A stretch of DNA of 35,913 nucleotides from a virus. The notes beneath the pieces are model-generated. The model was given only the letters and a program-made list of their open reading frames with translations, was not told the DNA's origin and did no database searches. The translations under genes were made by a program, and so were the position numbers. How positions within the stretch are numbered: the first letter of the stretch is position 1; every line of letters starts with the position of its first letter. Below are positions 15,513-23,764 of the stretch, piece by piece. The DNA is taken from IMG/VR virus record IMGVR_UViG_3300032896_000435, positions 1 through 35,913 of that record; one strand, given 5' to 3'.

Positions 15513-15707
15513 TTACCCCAGTGCGATTGCAAAAGCTATCGCGTCCCCTATGCTTGCGTCTCCGTCGCCTCCGACCAGCACCATCTCTTCGCCGTTCCAG
15601 ACAAAGAGTTGACTCGTGTCGGTGCAGAAAAAGGGCTGCCCGACGAACTCTGCCGAGGTTGGCAGGTCGGCGTAAAGTCCCCGCTGAAAAATGATCGTGA
15701 ATGCCAT
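15513..15707 (-). CDS. Small fibre-type protein
   Basis: A 64-residue protein with the pattern G-L-Y-ADLPTSAEFVGQPFFCTDT..LFVWNG, which is common at the start of phage head-fibre and tail-fibre proteins. The real start is the ATG at 15707, which shares one base with the stop of the DUF3168 gene (TAATG) and has GGAGGA upstream. It ends in a Gly/Asp/Ala-rich tail. It probably assembles with the product of the next gene to form a fibre; that is inference. Confidence 0.78.
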   Translation of the reverse strand: MAFTIIFQRGLYADLPTSAEFVGQPFFCTDTSQLFVWNGEEMVLVGGDGDASIGDAIAFAIALG

Positions 15708-16180
15708 TAAAAAGTTCCTCCGTCGATGACCAGCGGTTGCGCGGTCTCGTAGTACCAAACCCGAAATTCGAGCACGACGCGGTATATGAAGCCGAGCGGC
15801 CCGCTGCCTTCTTCGTAAGGCATGTCCCAGTCGTTGCTGGTGAACACGCCGTCAACGGCGGTCGAGTCCGAGTCGGGAAGGTTCCCGCTGTAGGATTCGA
15901 GAAGCTCGCGCACTACGTTGGCGACAGCGCGAGCGGAGTAGTAAGTCGATCCGTAGCAGTCCACTTGGAAGATTCCCTCGCGGAATCCCGCCGAGCCTGC
16001 CATCGTGTAGGTGTCATTCGTGTGGACGCGACCCATTACGATGTAGGGCAAGTCAATCCCGCCGCTGCCCTTCGGCTTCGGCGCGAGAATCCAGTACACG
16101 CCGTTCCCGCTCGCCGTGTTGACGAGCGACTGGAAGTTCGAGTCCGCCTGTATGAGTTGGAACAGCCCTTGCTCTATCAC
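15707..16180 (-). CDS. Tail terminator / completion protein, DUF3168 family
   Basis: A 157-residue protein in the position and with the pattern of DUF3168 (gp17-like) tail terminators: an N-terminal helix MIEQGLFQLIQADS, a LPYIVMGRVHT strand, FQVDCYG, a helix with ARAVANVVRELLES, and the final RVVLEFRVWYYE. These proteins cap the tail tube and join it to the head. The ATG overlaps the previous stop (ATGA), and AGGAG lies about 9 bases upstream. Confidence 0.88.
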   Translation of the reverse strand: MIEQGLFQLIQADSNFQSLVNTASGNGVYWILAPKPKGSGGIDLPYIVMGRVHTNDTYTMAGSAGFREGIFQVDCYGSTYYSARAVANVVRELLESYSGNLPDSDSTAVDGVFTSNDWDMPYEEGSGPLGFIYRVVLEFRVWYYETAQPLVIDGGTF

Positions 16181-16572
16181 TCGCTCGCTCCTGCTGTGGC
16201 GTTATCCTGCCACGCGAAAATGTGAAGCTCGACCTGCTGCCCGTCAGGGTCGTAGAAGCTCTCGACCTGCATGATCTGGCTGTTAAGCTGAATCTGCATC
16301 CCCGTGTCGAGCGTGTAGTTCTGCGGGAAGTGGACGATGATCTTGTAGAGCGACTGCCCGATGCGCTCCTGCGGCTTGTCCACTTCCTTTGCGCCGCGTA
16401 TGCCGCTGCCCGGCGAAATGTTCGCGGGGACATGGCGCACCACCGTGACTGCGGCGTTCGGCGTGCCGTCGCTCGCCTGACCTTGGTTCGGGTCGATGAA
16501 ATCGACGAAAGAGTTGAACGCCGACGACCCGAGGTATCGGTTCCCGGTCGTAAACCTCTTGGGAAGGCTCAT
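16177..16572 (-). CDS. Head-tail joining protein (phage H_T_join / head closure type)
   Basis: A 131-residue protein starting MSLPKRFTTGNRYLG. The C-terminal half (IVHFPQNYTLDTGMQIQL, then VESFYDPDGQQVELHIFAW) has the beta-barrel pattern of SPP1 gp16 / HK97 head-closure proteins. The frame continues far upstream in the shadow of the connector gene, but the ATG at 16572 overlaps that gene's stop (ATGA) and has GGAGG at a good distance, so the long version is not real. It joins connector and tail terminator. Confidence 0.85.
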   Translation of the reverse strand: MSLPKRFTTGNRYLGSSAFNSFVDFIDPNQGQASDGTPNAAVTVVRHVPANISPGSGIRGAKEVDKPQERIGQSLYKIIVHFPQNYTLDTGMQIQLNSQIMQVESFYDPDGQQVELHIFAWQDNATAGASE

Positions 16573-17579
16573 CTCGGAATCCTCCAAGAGCGGTACGCGC
16601 TGAGCATCAGGCAAAGCGTTCCCCATATCTCGCTCGTCGGCTCGACGGCGACGATGTCGCGCACGTTCCACATGTGGTTCGCGAGGTACATGACAGCCAT
16701 CTGCAAGCGCGACGGCGCAATCGTGGCGCTGTTGCCGGCCCAGTACGAAATTTGAATGCAGTCTTGCCTGCGATCCGTCAGCGGCCACCAGTTGCCGACC
16801 GCGAGGCATACCTTGTCGAACTGAACGAAATAGTTGGTCGTGTTCCACGTCTGCAAGATTCCGTTCTGGTCGTAGTAGGTGATGACCAGCGGGTTCGTGA
16901 TGACGGTCGCCGTGCCCGTGTCGGAATTGTTCGAGTAGCTCGACGGCGTGAAGACTTGGCTCACCGTGCCGAACGTGAACGCGGCGGTGAACTGCGTCGC
17001 TGAGGCGGTCAGGATTTGAACCTGCGCCCCGTTCAGGAACGGCGTCGTCGATGGCGTCGCCTGCGGATCGGCGTTGTTGCCTTCCTGCGTGCCCTGCAAA
17101 AGCACCCACGATCCCACCGTGAACGGCGTGGACATCGTTTCCACGGTGCAGGTCAGCACGTTGTTGGCGACGCTGACAGCCGTGATGTTTCCCGAGTTGT
17201 TTCCCGCCGTGGACGGAACCTGCACGGGACGGCGCACAAGCTCGATGCTGTCCTTCGTCGGAAATCCCCACCACCACCAAGGCGTGATCGCGAACGCATA
17301 GGTCAACTCGTACTGCAAAAAGTTTCGAGGGTCTTGCGTGTTCGGGAAAAAGTCGAGCGTCAGCAAAACCTGCTCAGCGAGGCACGCCGTCGCCGCCATC
17401 GTCTCGACTTGGTCGGTCGCGGCGTCGATCATCGTCTCAAGCAGCGAATACTCCGCCGTGGTGACGAGCGGCGACGACACCGAGACATACTGCTGCGGGC
17501 ACTCGAACCGCCCGAAGGCGGCGACCTGCTCAGGCGTCACCACGGGATTAGCCCGTGGCGTGACGATCTTCTGGTACAC
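16569..17579 (-). CDS. Head-tail connector protein (HK97 gp6 / phiE125 gp8 type) with an inserted domain
   Basis: A 336-residue connector. The outer parts fit the phiE125 gp8 family: LLTLDFFP...SIELVRRPVQ at about residues 70-120, then ITYYDQNGILQTW, and PSRLQMAVMYLANHMWNVRD near the end. Family members are usually about 190-200 residues. The extra length is a beta-rich Ig-like insertion at about residues 125-225 (VLTCTVETMSTPFTVGSWV). Four consecutive Trp occur at about residue 100-103. The start is GTG at 17579 with AAGGAG 5-6 bases upstream. It forms the ring between portal and head-closure protein. Confidence 0.85.
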   Translation of the reverse strand: MYQKIVTPRANPVVTPEQVAAFGRFECPQQYVSVSSPLVTTAEYSLLETMIDAATDQVETMAATACLAEQVLLTLDFFPNTQDPRNFLQYELTYAFAITPWWWWGFPTKDSIELVRRPVQVPSTAGNNSGNITAVSVANNVLTCTVETMSTPFTVGSWVLLQGTQEGNNADPQATPSTTPFLNGAQVQILTASATQFTAAFTFGTVSQVFTPSSYSNNSDTGTATVITNPLVITYYDQNGILQTWNTTNYFVQFDKVCLAVGNWWPLTDRRQDCIQISYWAGNSATIAPSRLQMAVMYLANHMWNVRDIVAVEPTSEIWGTLCLMLSAYRSWRIPR

Positions 17580-17588
17580 GCCCGCTCC

Positions 17589-17717
17589 TTACAGCGCCTT
17601 CTTGAACGCTGCGAACGCCGCCTTGATCTTGGCGGCTCCGTCGTAGATTTTCTTCGCGATGAACGCCGCGCCCGTCAAGGCGAGAGCGCCTTCCGCGTAT
17701 GTGAAAACGACTTTCAT
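17589..17717 (-). CDS. Very small hydrophobic/amphipathic protein
   Basis: A 42-residue protein starting MKVVFTYAEGALAL. The first half is hydrophobic (ALALTGAAFIAKK), the second is a Lys/Ala-rich amphipathic helix ending in AFKKAL. It starts 11 bases after the ClpP-like protease gene with an AGGA-type ribosome site and ends 9 bases before the connector. The fit into the gap and the ribosome site support a real gene. Function unknown; it could be an internal head peptide or a membrane-active peptide. Confidence 0.65.
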   Translation of the reverse strand: MKVVFTYAEGALALTGAAFIAKKIYDGAAKIKAAFAAFKKAL

Positions 17718-17728
17718 GGTGTCCTCCC

Positions 17729-18703
17729 TTACTTCCTGCGCAGAATCTCGATCTGGTGCTGGTGCAGTTCGAGCACGGTTGCGCTCAGCCCGGCATTCGC
17801 GCCGGACGTGCAAGTGATGACGCCTTCCGTGAAGTTCTTCGCGTCGTCGCTCACGTCGATGCCGTGCTGCTTCGCGATGCGAACCAGCTTGGCGTGCGCC
17901 TCCGGCTTGTGAGCCTTCGGGATCACCTTGTCCTGATCGAAGCGTGCGAGGGCGTCGCGGAGATGGCTCTTGGTCTTCTCTTCGGTCGAGAAGTGCCACG
18001 GGAGCGACCACGTGCTCGTGTCGTCGGGGTTGCCGACGTAGATGAAATCGCCAGCGGTCAGGTGCTCGCCCGCGACTTCCTTTGTTTTTGCTGCGTTTGA
18101 CATGACTGCTAGCTCCTTTGGCGCGTTCTTGAAACGCGATAAGTCGAAATTGTTGACGACCTTCGAGTCCTTGCTGACCGCCGTCGCGAAGCCCTTCTGC
18201 TTCGCCTCGTTCGCGTCCATCCAAGTCTCGTCGTGCATCATCGAGAGCACGTCGTCCTTCGGCAGCTTCGTCTTGCTGACGTATATGTCCGCGATGCTTC
18301 CCGTCACGCCGTCGAGCGTTTCCGCCAGCTTGCGTAGGTCGGCGGCGTTGCCCATCGCGAGACCGTTGGCGTCGTGGATCATCATCATCGAGCCGCTGTT
18401 CATCGTGACGGAGTCGCCCGCCATGGCGACGATGGACGCGGCGGAAGCCGCGAGACCGTCAACCACGACGTTCACGGGCTTGCCGTGCGTCTTGAGAAGG
18501 TTGTGGATCGCCACGCCCTCGAAAGCGTCGCCGCCCGGCGAGTTCACTCGCACGGTGACGGACTTGTGGTCTCCGTCCAATGCGTTCTTGACCATCTCGG
18601 CGGTGATGCCCTTGCCGAGGAAGTCTTCGCCGATGGCGTCGTAGATCGACAGCGTGAGCGTGTCGTCCTTGCGCGAGGCGTTGAAAATCACGTTACTGTT
18701 CAT
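17729..18703 (-). CDS. ClpP-like head maturation protease (S14/S49 type) with C-terminal extension
   Basis: A 324-residue head protease. The N-terminal 180 residues have the ClpP fold: VNSPGGDAFEG at 54-63, catalytic Ser87 in GLAASAAS, His110 in MMIHDANG, and an Asp about 20-29 residues further (D131 or D139). It cleaves the capsid delta domain and itself in HK97-like phages. The second part (about 210-300) resembles DUF6582. The last 35 residues (from FTEGVITCTSG on) resemble the BR0599 tail protein motif. The gene overlaps the portal gene by 11 bases with AGGAG upstream. Unusually, the capsid gene is not next to it but 3.6 kb upstream. Confidence 0.92.
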   Translation of the reverse strand: MNSNVIFNASRKDDTLTLSIYDAIGEDFLGKGITAEMVKNALDGDHKSVTVRVNSPGGDAFEGVAIHNLLKTHGKPVNVVVDGLAASAASIVAMAGDSVTMNSGSMMMIHDANGLAMGNAADLRKLAETLDGVTGSIADIYVSKTKLPKDDVLSMMHDETWMDANEAKQKGFATAVSKDSKVVNNFDLSRFKNAPKELAVMSNAAKTKEVAGEHLTAGDFIYVGNPDDTSTWSLPWHFSTEEKTKSHLRDALARFDQDKVIPKAHKPEAHAKLVRIAKQHGIDVSDDAKNFTEGVITCTSGANAGLSATVLELHQHQIEILRRK

Positions 18704-20330
18704 TTGCGTCTCCTAGTGCGAGAGCGAGCAGCGAGGCTCGGGCCTCGTCGTCGCTCATGCTGCTGCGCTTCGCGACGTACTCCTCTGCAATTGAAATGGG
18801 TATATCCAAGACTTCCGCCGTGAACTTGGCGTCAGCGCCGGACTTCGCTTCCTTGCGCATCACCCGGTCGGCGAGCGACTTGGCGATTGCTTCGAGCCGC
18901 GCCTTCGCCTTGCTCGGCTTTTTCGGCTCTGCCGGAGGCGGAGTTCCCTGCCCCGTGCCTTCCGCGTCAGGCTCGCCGCCCACATGGATCACTGGCGGAG
19001 ACGGAGCGTTCTTTTTCTTCTGCTCCTGCTCGTCGTCCGTCATCATCGGCTGAAGCTGACCGGGAATGAAAAACCGCTGGTTCTTGATGTCGAAGATGAC
19101 CGGAGTGCCTGTGCCGCCGCACAGGAAATCTCCGCCCTCGACCGCGTCCATGTCCTCCACTGCAAACGCCTGATTCGGAGTCATCTGGAACGAGTTGATC
19201 TTGATCTGGTTCGTCTCTGCGCGGGTCTTCGGGTCGCCGCGCAGGATTATGTCCGCGTTGTGCTTCGCGGAAAGCCGACCGCGATCCTCCGGCGCGATCA
19301 CGTCGCGCGTGATCGTCTGCTCGATGACGGTCGTGTAAGGGAGCAGCGTTGTGTTGAAGTAGTCGTCGAGGAACGCTACGGACGAAGCGTAGGTGCTGTT
19401 CTGCGAACCGAGACCGAGCTTCGTGACGAGCGGAGCGCCGCCGAGCACTCGTGCGACTTCCTCTTCGTTCCACTTGCGGGATTCGAGAAGCTGCGACTCC
19501 TGCGCGTTGAATGTCATCTTCTCCCACTTGCCGCCCATCGGGATGATCGTGAACTTGCCCGCGTTCTGTGAGCCGCTGAAATCTTTCTTGAGGCGGTCAA
19601 CGGTGTTCTGCGCTTCCGTTTCCGTGATGTCTGAGTCAGGCGGAAAACTGATGAAGCCGCCCATGCCGAGACCGTTCGCAAAATTCCTGCCAGCAGTTTC
19701 CTCGGCGGCGATCAGCACAGACAACGCTTCCTTGGCGAGCGCGATGATCGGCGCTCCCTCGAAGCCGTTGCCCTCGATGTTGAGCGCCGTGCAGTGCCAG
19801 AGGTCGGGCGCGTAGAATTTGCGGATGCGAGAGTTGCCGTCCTCGTAGCGGTAGACGAGGGTGGGCACTTTCTTACCTGTCAGCGGGTCGATTGTCGTGA
19901 TCTGGTCTCCGTTGGCGTTCTTGAGCGGGGCGTCGTAGTCCCAATCCACTGTCATAGACCACGCATTGAGCGGGACAAGCTCGATCACGTCGCCCTTCTG
20001 GTCGGTGATCTTCTGGCAATAGCAGTTGCCGTTCATTATGAGTTGCGACGCGAGATACCAGCGCATCTCGTAGCTCGTCTGCCATCGGTTCGGAATGTCC
20101 TTGAGGATCGTGTAGAGAGGCTCGTTGATTGCGGCGGACGTGCGGTTGTAGCCGTTGACTATTTTGGTCTCCCTAAGCACAAGCGGCATCTTGGCGATGT
20201 CGTTAGCCATGACCTTGACGCCGGACAAAAACGCGTTGACGCGTATCGCCGTGGCTCGCGTTACTGGCTTGCCAGCCGCAGCCGGAAAACCTATCAGGGG
20301 CTTGGATGAGATCGGATGATGGCGCTGCAA
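18693..20330 (-). CDS. Portal protein, HK97 family (main reading frame)
   Basis: A 545-residue frame carrying almost all of a phage portal protein. It shows the typical order: TRATAIRVNAFLSGVKV (first helix), NEPLYTILKDIPN, an AS.LIMNGNCYC strand, FYAPDLWHCTALN, EGAPIIALAKEAL, and the C-terminal RGRLSAKHNADIILRGDP. A disordered Pro/Lys-rich stretch follows at about 425-465. The first start-type codon in this frame is a TTG at 20330 with no ribosome site. The expected N-terminus lies in the neighbouring frame up to 20418. Removing one C from the C4 run (20300-20297 on this strand) would join both into a 574-residue portal. So either this copy is damaged, the base is an error, or ribosomes shift. 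Confidence 0.93.
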   Translation of the reverse strand: MQRHHPISSKPLIGFPAAAGKPVTRATAIRVNAFLSGVKVMANDIAKMPLVLRETKIVNGYNRTSAAINEPLYTILKDIPNRWQTSYEMRWYLASQLIMNGNCYCQKITDQKGDVIELVPLNAWSMTVDWDYDAPLKNANGDQITTIDPLTGKKVPTLVYRYEDGNSRIRKFYAPDLWHCTALNIEGNGFEGAPIIALAKEALSVLIAAEETAGRNFANGLGMGGFISFPPDSDITETEAQNTVDRLKKDFSGSQNAGKFTIIPMGGKWEKMTFNAQESQLLESRKWNEEEVARVLGGAPLVTKLGLGSQNSTYASSVAFLDDYFNTTLLPYTTVIEQTITRDVIAPEDRGRLSAKHNADIILRGDPKTRAETNQIKINSFQMTPNQAFAVEDMDAVEGGDFLCGGTGTPVIFDIKNQRFFIPGQLQPMMTDDEQEQKKKNAPSPPVIHVGGEPDAEGTGQGTPPPAEPKKPSKAKARLEAIAKSLADRVMRKEAKSGADAKFTAEVLDIPISIAEEYVAKRSSMSDDEARASLLALALGDANEQ

Positions 20331-20418
20331 GCGTGCTGCTGCCGCTGTTGGTGAACGTGTTGCTGCGTGGGATGTTTAGGGTGGTGAATCCGCCCTTGAA
20401 ACGGTCGAAAATGCTCAT
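20299..20418 (-). pseudogene. 5' end of the portal gene in a shifted frame
   Basis: The 40 codons starting at ATG 20418 read MSIFDRFKGGFTTLN and end in SDLIQA. This is a typical portal N-terminus. The frame then leaves the portal sequence at a run of four G (plus strand 20297-20300). Deleting one base there gives SDLIQALIGFPAAAGK, a natural portal sequence. The ATG has an AGGGG ribosome site close by. Taken together this marks 20418 as the ancestral start. Confidence 0.7.
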
Positions 20419-20429
20419 TTCCCCTGCCT

Positions 20430-20483
20430 GAACCTTCGGGTTCGGTGTAACGTGCGGGTGCGCACGGGCAGCCTTCGGGCTGC
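20430..20483 (-). other. Three consecutive short hairpins between TerL and portal genes
   Basis: Three perfect stem-loops lie in 54 bases: GAACC/GGTTC (20430-20443), CGTGCG/CGCACG (20451-20466) and GCAGCC/GGCTGC (20468-20483). All have four-base loops; the first and last show cTTCGg loops on the plus strand and CGAA on the minus strand. No T-run follows on either strand, so they are not ordinary terminators. They sit in the leader of the portal gene. Confidence 0.75.
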
Positions 20484-20505
20484 TATCTAAAGGGTCTGGT
20501 AGCGG

Positions 20506-22236
20506 CTATTTGCTCTGGACGATGAAGAACGACCGCTTGGGCTTAATCGCGTTGTCCGGGTGGGTCGCTCGGGCGAGCGCCATGATGAGGCTGGAGCAGC
20601 CGTCGATCTTTTCCCGCTTGCGGTCGCGGGCCGGCCGGATAAACCCGGTCGCTCTGTTCGTGTTCCAGCGGAGGTTCGCGACCTGCCAGCGCATGACGGG
20701 ATTCAGGTCGTGCGCGATCTCGCCGCGCAGGACTTTCCGCGTCAACTCTTGGCACGGGGCGTTCATCCTGATGCCCGTCTGCGGGAACGGGACGAACTTG
20801 TTCATGTCGAATCCGCCTTCCTGCATCATGCGGATAAGCTCCGATGACCACGCATCGTCGTAGGCGACCTCCCGCAGATCGAAATTCTTGCTGATCTCGA
20901 CGATCTGGTCGGCGATGAAGCGCACGTCGGTCAAGTTTCCCGGCGTCAGGGCGATGAAGCCCGCCTCTGCCCACATGTCGTAGGGCACGCGGTCTCTTTT
21001 CACCCTGTCGGAGACGTTTTCCTCCGGGCACCAAAAAAACTCAATCACGCGCCATTTTTCTTCGATTTTCGTGGGCGGAAAGAGCAAAACGAGCGCGGAA
21101 GTGTCCAGTTTCGGCGCGAGATCGACTCCGGCGAAACACACTCGACCCTTTAGTTCCTCCAGCGACTCTTTCCTCATGCGCTTCGGGTCTGGATGGTTCG
21201 CCAGCCCCTCGCGGCAGCACGCATCCCACTTCTCGATGTCTATCGCCGGGTCCGCGGACTCGTTCGACCAGATGTTCAGCGCGAACCGCTTGAAGTCGCC
21301 GAGCGCGTCCGGCTTGCCTTGGGCTTCGGCGAAATCCTTCTGGAGGTCGGTCTCGCTGATGATGTGCCCGAGCGACGGGTTGGACTTGACCCAGTTAGCC
21401 GGGTTCTTCCAGTCGTCCTTCGGATCGAGCGAGAAAATCCACGGCGCGAACTCGTCGTCGTCGATGAAGCCGTCGAGAATCTTCGTTCCGTACTCGCGCT
21501 CGCCCCAGCAGAGCGAGGTCCCGTCTGCTGACGCTCCCGCCGTGGTGGTCTCGATCATCAAAGGCTGCTTGCGCGTCCTGCCGCCGTAGCGCAGCACGCT
21601 GTAGATGTTCGAGCCTCGCTTCCAGCGGTGAAGCTCGTCGAGGATCGCGCACGACACGACTGCGCCGTCCTCCGTTGCTCCGTCGCGGCACATCATCGAC
21701 ATGCGGTCGAGGTTGTCCGTGTAGAGCGCGATGATCGGCTCGTTGCCGCTCTGCTTGATGTAGGACTTCAGTTCGGGATTCCGCTGCCGCATCGCGGCGG
21801 CTTCCTTGAAGCAGATGCTCGCCTGCTTGCGCGTCGTCGCGGAAACGAACACGCGGGCGCTCTGCTCGCCGTCAGCGATCAGGTGGTAGAGCGACAGCGC
21901 AGCGGCGAGCGCCGTCTTGCCGTTCTTTTTCGCGATCTCAAGGTACATGCGGCGGAATCGGCGCGTGCCGTCGCTCCGTCTCCAGCCGTAGGTGACGTAG
22001 AGAAGCGCGTGCTGCCACGGCATCAGCTTCATCGGAGTGTCTTGGTTCGGGGGATTGCAGAACGTCTCGCAGAACTCGATGACATCGTCGCCGGACGCCG
22101 GATCGAAATGCAGCCCGCGCTCGCGGCCCCGCTCAAGGTCGCGGCGGTGACGCTGGAACGCCTTCTTGATCCACTGCCCGGCAGGGATCGTGCCGTCGAG
22201 GACGCCTTGTATGTACTGCTCTGCGATCTGGCTCAT
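20506..22236 (-). CDS. Terminase large subunit (TerL)
   Basis: A 576-residue packaging motor of the HK97-like Terminase_1 group. The ATPase part has the Walker A-type loop EIAKKNGKT at about 100-108 and Walker B with catalytic Glu in AILDELHRW at about 195-203. The RNase H-like nuclease part has the metal-binding Asp in FAGVDLAPKLD at about 365-375 and a further Asp cluster in VAYDDAWSSE. It docks at the portal, pumps DNA and cuts concatemers. I choose ATG at 22236; the GTG one codon upstream is the alternative. No clear ribosome site precedes it. The gene follows the capsid gene and its terminator, so it should have its own promoter or depend on read-through. Confidence 0.96.
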   Translation of the reverse strand: MSQIAEQYIQGVLDGTIPAGQWIKKAFQRHRRDLERGRERGLHFDPASGDDVIEFCETFCNPPNQDTPMKLMPWQHALLYVTYGWRRSDGTRRFRRMYLEIAKKNGKTALAAALSLYHLIADGEQSARVFVSATTRKQASICFKEAAAMRQRNPELKSYIKQSGNEPIIALYTDNLDRMSMMCRDGATEDGAVVSCAILDELHRWKRGSNIYSVLRYGGRTRKQPLMIETTTAGASADGTSLCWGEREYGTKILDGFIDDDEFAPWIFSLDPKDDWKNPANWVKSNPSLGHIISETDLQKDFAEAQGKPDALGDFKRFALNIWSNESADPAIDIEKWDACCREGLANHPDPKRMRKESLEELKGRVCFAGVDLAPKLDTSALVLLFPPTKIEEKWRVIEFFWCPEENVSDRVKRDRVPYDMWAEAGFIALTPGNLTDVRFIADQIVEISKNFDLREVAYDDAWSSELIRMMQEGGFDMNKFVPFPQTGIRMNAPCQELTRKVLRGEIAHDLNPVMRWQVANLRWNTNRATGFIRPARDRKREKIDGCSSLIMALARATHPDNAIKPKRSFFIVQSK

Positions 22237-22257
22237 CACTAATGGGCGCTGAAAACG

Positions 22258-22288
22258 AAAAAGCCCCGGAGTGTTGGCTCCGGGGCTT
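22258..22288 (-). terminator. Intrinsic terminator after the major capsid gene
   Basis: A perfect 11-base-pair stem (plus strand 22261-22271 and 22278-22288) with a 6-base loop. On the minus strand it is followed by five T (22262-22258), so it ends transcripts of the capsid gene. It lies between capsid and TerL genes. Confidence 0.9.
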
Positions 22289-22315
22289 CCCGATGTTGTA
22301 GACGGAGTTTGCCGA

Positions 22316-23611
22316 TTAGCCGTCGGTCTGGAGTTCCATCACAGCCTCAGCCAGCACGATGCGCTGGTCTGTTCTGCGGTATCCCAAAATAACGGTTTGT
22401 CCATTCAGTGCCGCGACCTGATCCAGCACCTTGATGCGGATGTTCGAGTCGCCACGGTCGCCGATTGTCGCGAATGCGCGGAAGTCGCCGAACAGCCAAG
22501 CGCCGTCAGTCGAAGGAGACGCAGTGTAGACGGGCATCTCGTAGCTGAAGAACACAGGATGTCCGAGCAAGCGGGCGTTGCCGTTCGCGTCCCACGTGAC
22601 GTAGGTCTGGAACTGGCTGGTCGCCAACTGCGCTTCCTGCAAGCGGACGAACTCTTGGCGGTGAACCAAGAAGCTCGCATTTGGGTAATAGTTGGGGTTC
22701 AGCGATGCAACGGTCTCAAGGATTGGCTTGATGCCGCCGCTTGCGATGCTGCCGACGCCCGCCGTGATGTTCGATCCGGTCGGAGTGGAAGCATTGCCCA
22801 GATAGCCTTGCGGCTGGCTGGAGCCAGTGCCGTTGATGAAGAGGTTTTCCTCTTCGGCGGTCTGGACGCGCTGGAGTTCCTCAGTGACGAAAGCTGCGAG
22901 AGCCTTCGAGTCCTGAAGAAGTTCCCACGACACATAAACGCTGTCGCCTACCATGTAGGCTTGCAGTTCCGTGGTTGCGAACTGCGGGACGTTCGTGGCG
23001 AACGCGTTGGTGCCCGAGTTGTTTGACTCAGCCTTCACCGCAGCAGCGGCGCGAGCCGACTGGTACGGAAGGTTGATGTTCATCTCGGTCGGGATGACAC
23101 GAGACAGCTTGCGAGCACTGCACTCGTACATCGCCAAGTTCGGGATGGACGGGTCGGTCTGGATCGGAACCAGCGCCGAGCCGTCAGCGGTTGTGCCGCC
23201 TTCGCCAAGTGCTGCGTTCTGGATCGCCCAACGCTCGAACCCGGTTTTTCCGCCCTTCAACGAGGACCAGAACTGCGTGGCGTATTCGTCAGAAAGCGGG
23301 ATGGGATCGGATGTTGCGTACATCTGGGAGGTGAACTTCTGAGTTCCGCCCAGTGCGTAAAACTTTGACTTCTTCGCACCGTCGGTGATGACGGGCGATG
23401 CGGAAGGCGTGCCAACTTCGGCGCGACCCTTCTCGATTGCCTTGACGTTCTCGATCTTCAAGTCGATCTCTGCAAGCTCGCCCTTGAAGTTGGCGAATTT
23501 TTCCTTCTGTGAATCCGTCAGGGTCGAACCCGATTCTAGGGCGGCGCTGACTTCGTGCTGGTACGCGTCAAGAATCTCGTTCTTGCGCTTGTTAAGCTGC
23601 TTGGTATCCAT
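22316..23611 (-). CDS. Major capsid protein, HK97 fold
   Basis: A 431-residue capsid protein. The first about 65 residues are a charged coiled coil (delta/scaffold domain), expected to be cut off by the ClpP-like protease, followed by a linker rich in Ala/Pro/Ser. The mature part shows HK97 signs: VPIQTDPSIPNL, MVGDSVYVSWELLQDS (spine helix region), a LFINGTGSSQPQGYL loop, ASFLVHRQEF and the final GDFRAFATIGDRG. The start has AAGGA 10 bases upstream. It lies between TerS and TerL instead of behind the protease, and an intrinsic terminator follows, so it may be a separately transcribed unit. The 150 bases upstream (23612-23764) are GC-rich, with a short hairpin at 23646-23659 but no clear promoter. 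Confidence 0.95.
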   Translation of the reverse strand: MDTKQLNKRKNEILDAYQHEVSAALESGSTLTDSQKEKFANFKGELAEIDLKIENVKAIEKGRAEVGTPSASPVITDGAKKSKFYALGGTQKFTSQMYATSDPIPLSDEYATQFWSSLKGGKTGFERWAIQNAALGEGGTTADGSALVPIQTDPSIPNLAMYECSARKLSRVIPTEMNINLPYQSARAAAAVKAESNNSGTNAFATNVPQFATTELQAYMVGDSVYVSWELLQDSKALAAFVTEELQRVQTAEEENLFINGTGSSQPQGYLGNASTPTGSNITAGVGSIASGGIKPILETVASLNPNYYPNASFLVHRQEFVRLQEAQLATSQFQTYVTWDANGNARLLGHPVFFSYEMPVYTASPSTDGAWLFGDFRAFATIGDRGDSNIRIKVLDQVAALNGQTVILGYRRTDQRIVLAEAVMELQTDG

Positions 23612-23764
23612 TGCGGATATGTCCTTGTCGTTGGTGTTGCCCTAGCCGCCATCGGGCGGGCGATAGGCACACGGCGCAGGCGCGGTCTCGTGGGAGCCGC
23701 ACGGGTGCGCATCTGACAAGGCACTCCGTAGTGGGAAAACTTCGGTCGCTGACGATCCGGCGCG

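Noticed and set aside
20290-20301. Programmed +1 frameshift in the portal gene
   Set aside because: Codons GCC CCT GAT do not allow good re-pairing after a +1 slip and no stop or rare codon stalls the ribosome there; mutation or sequence error is more likely.
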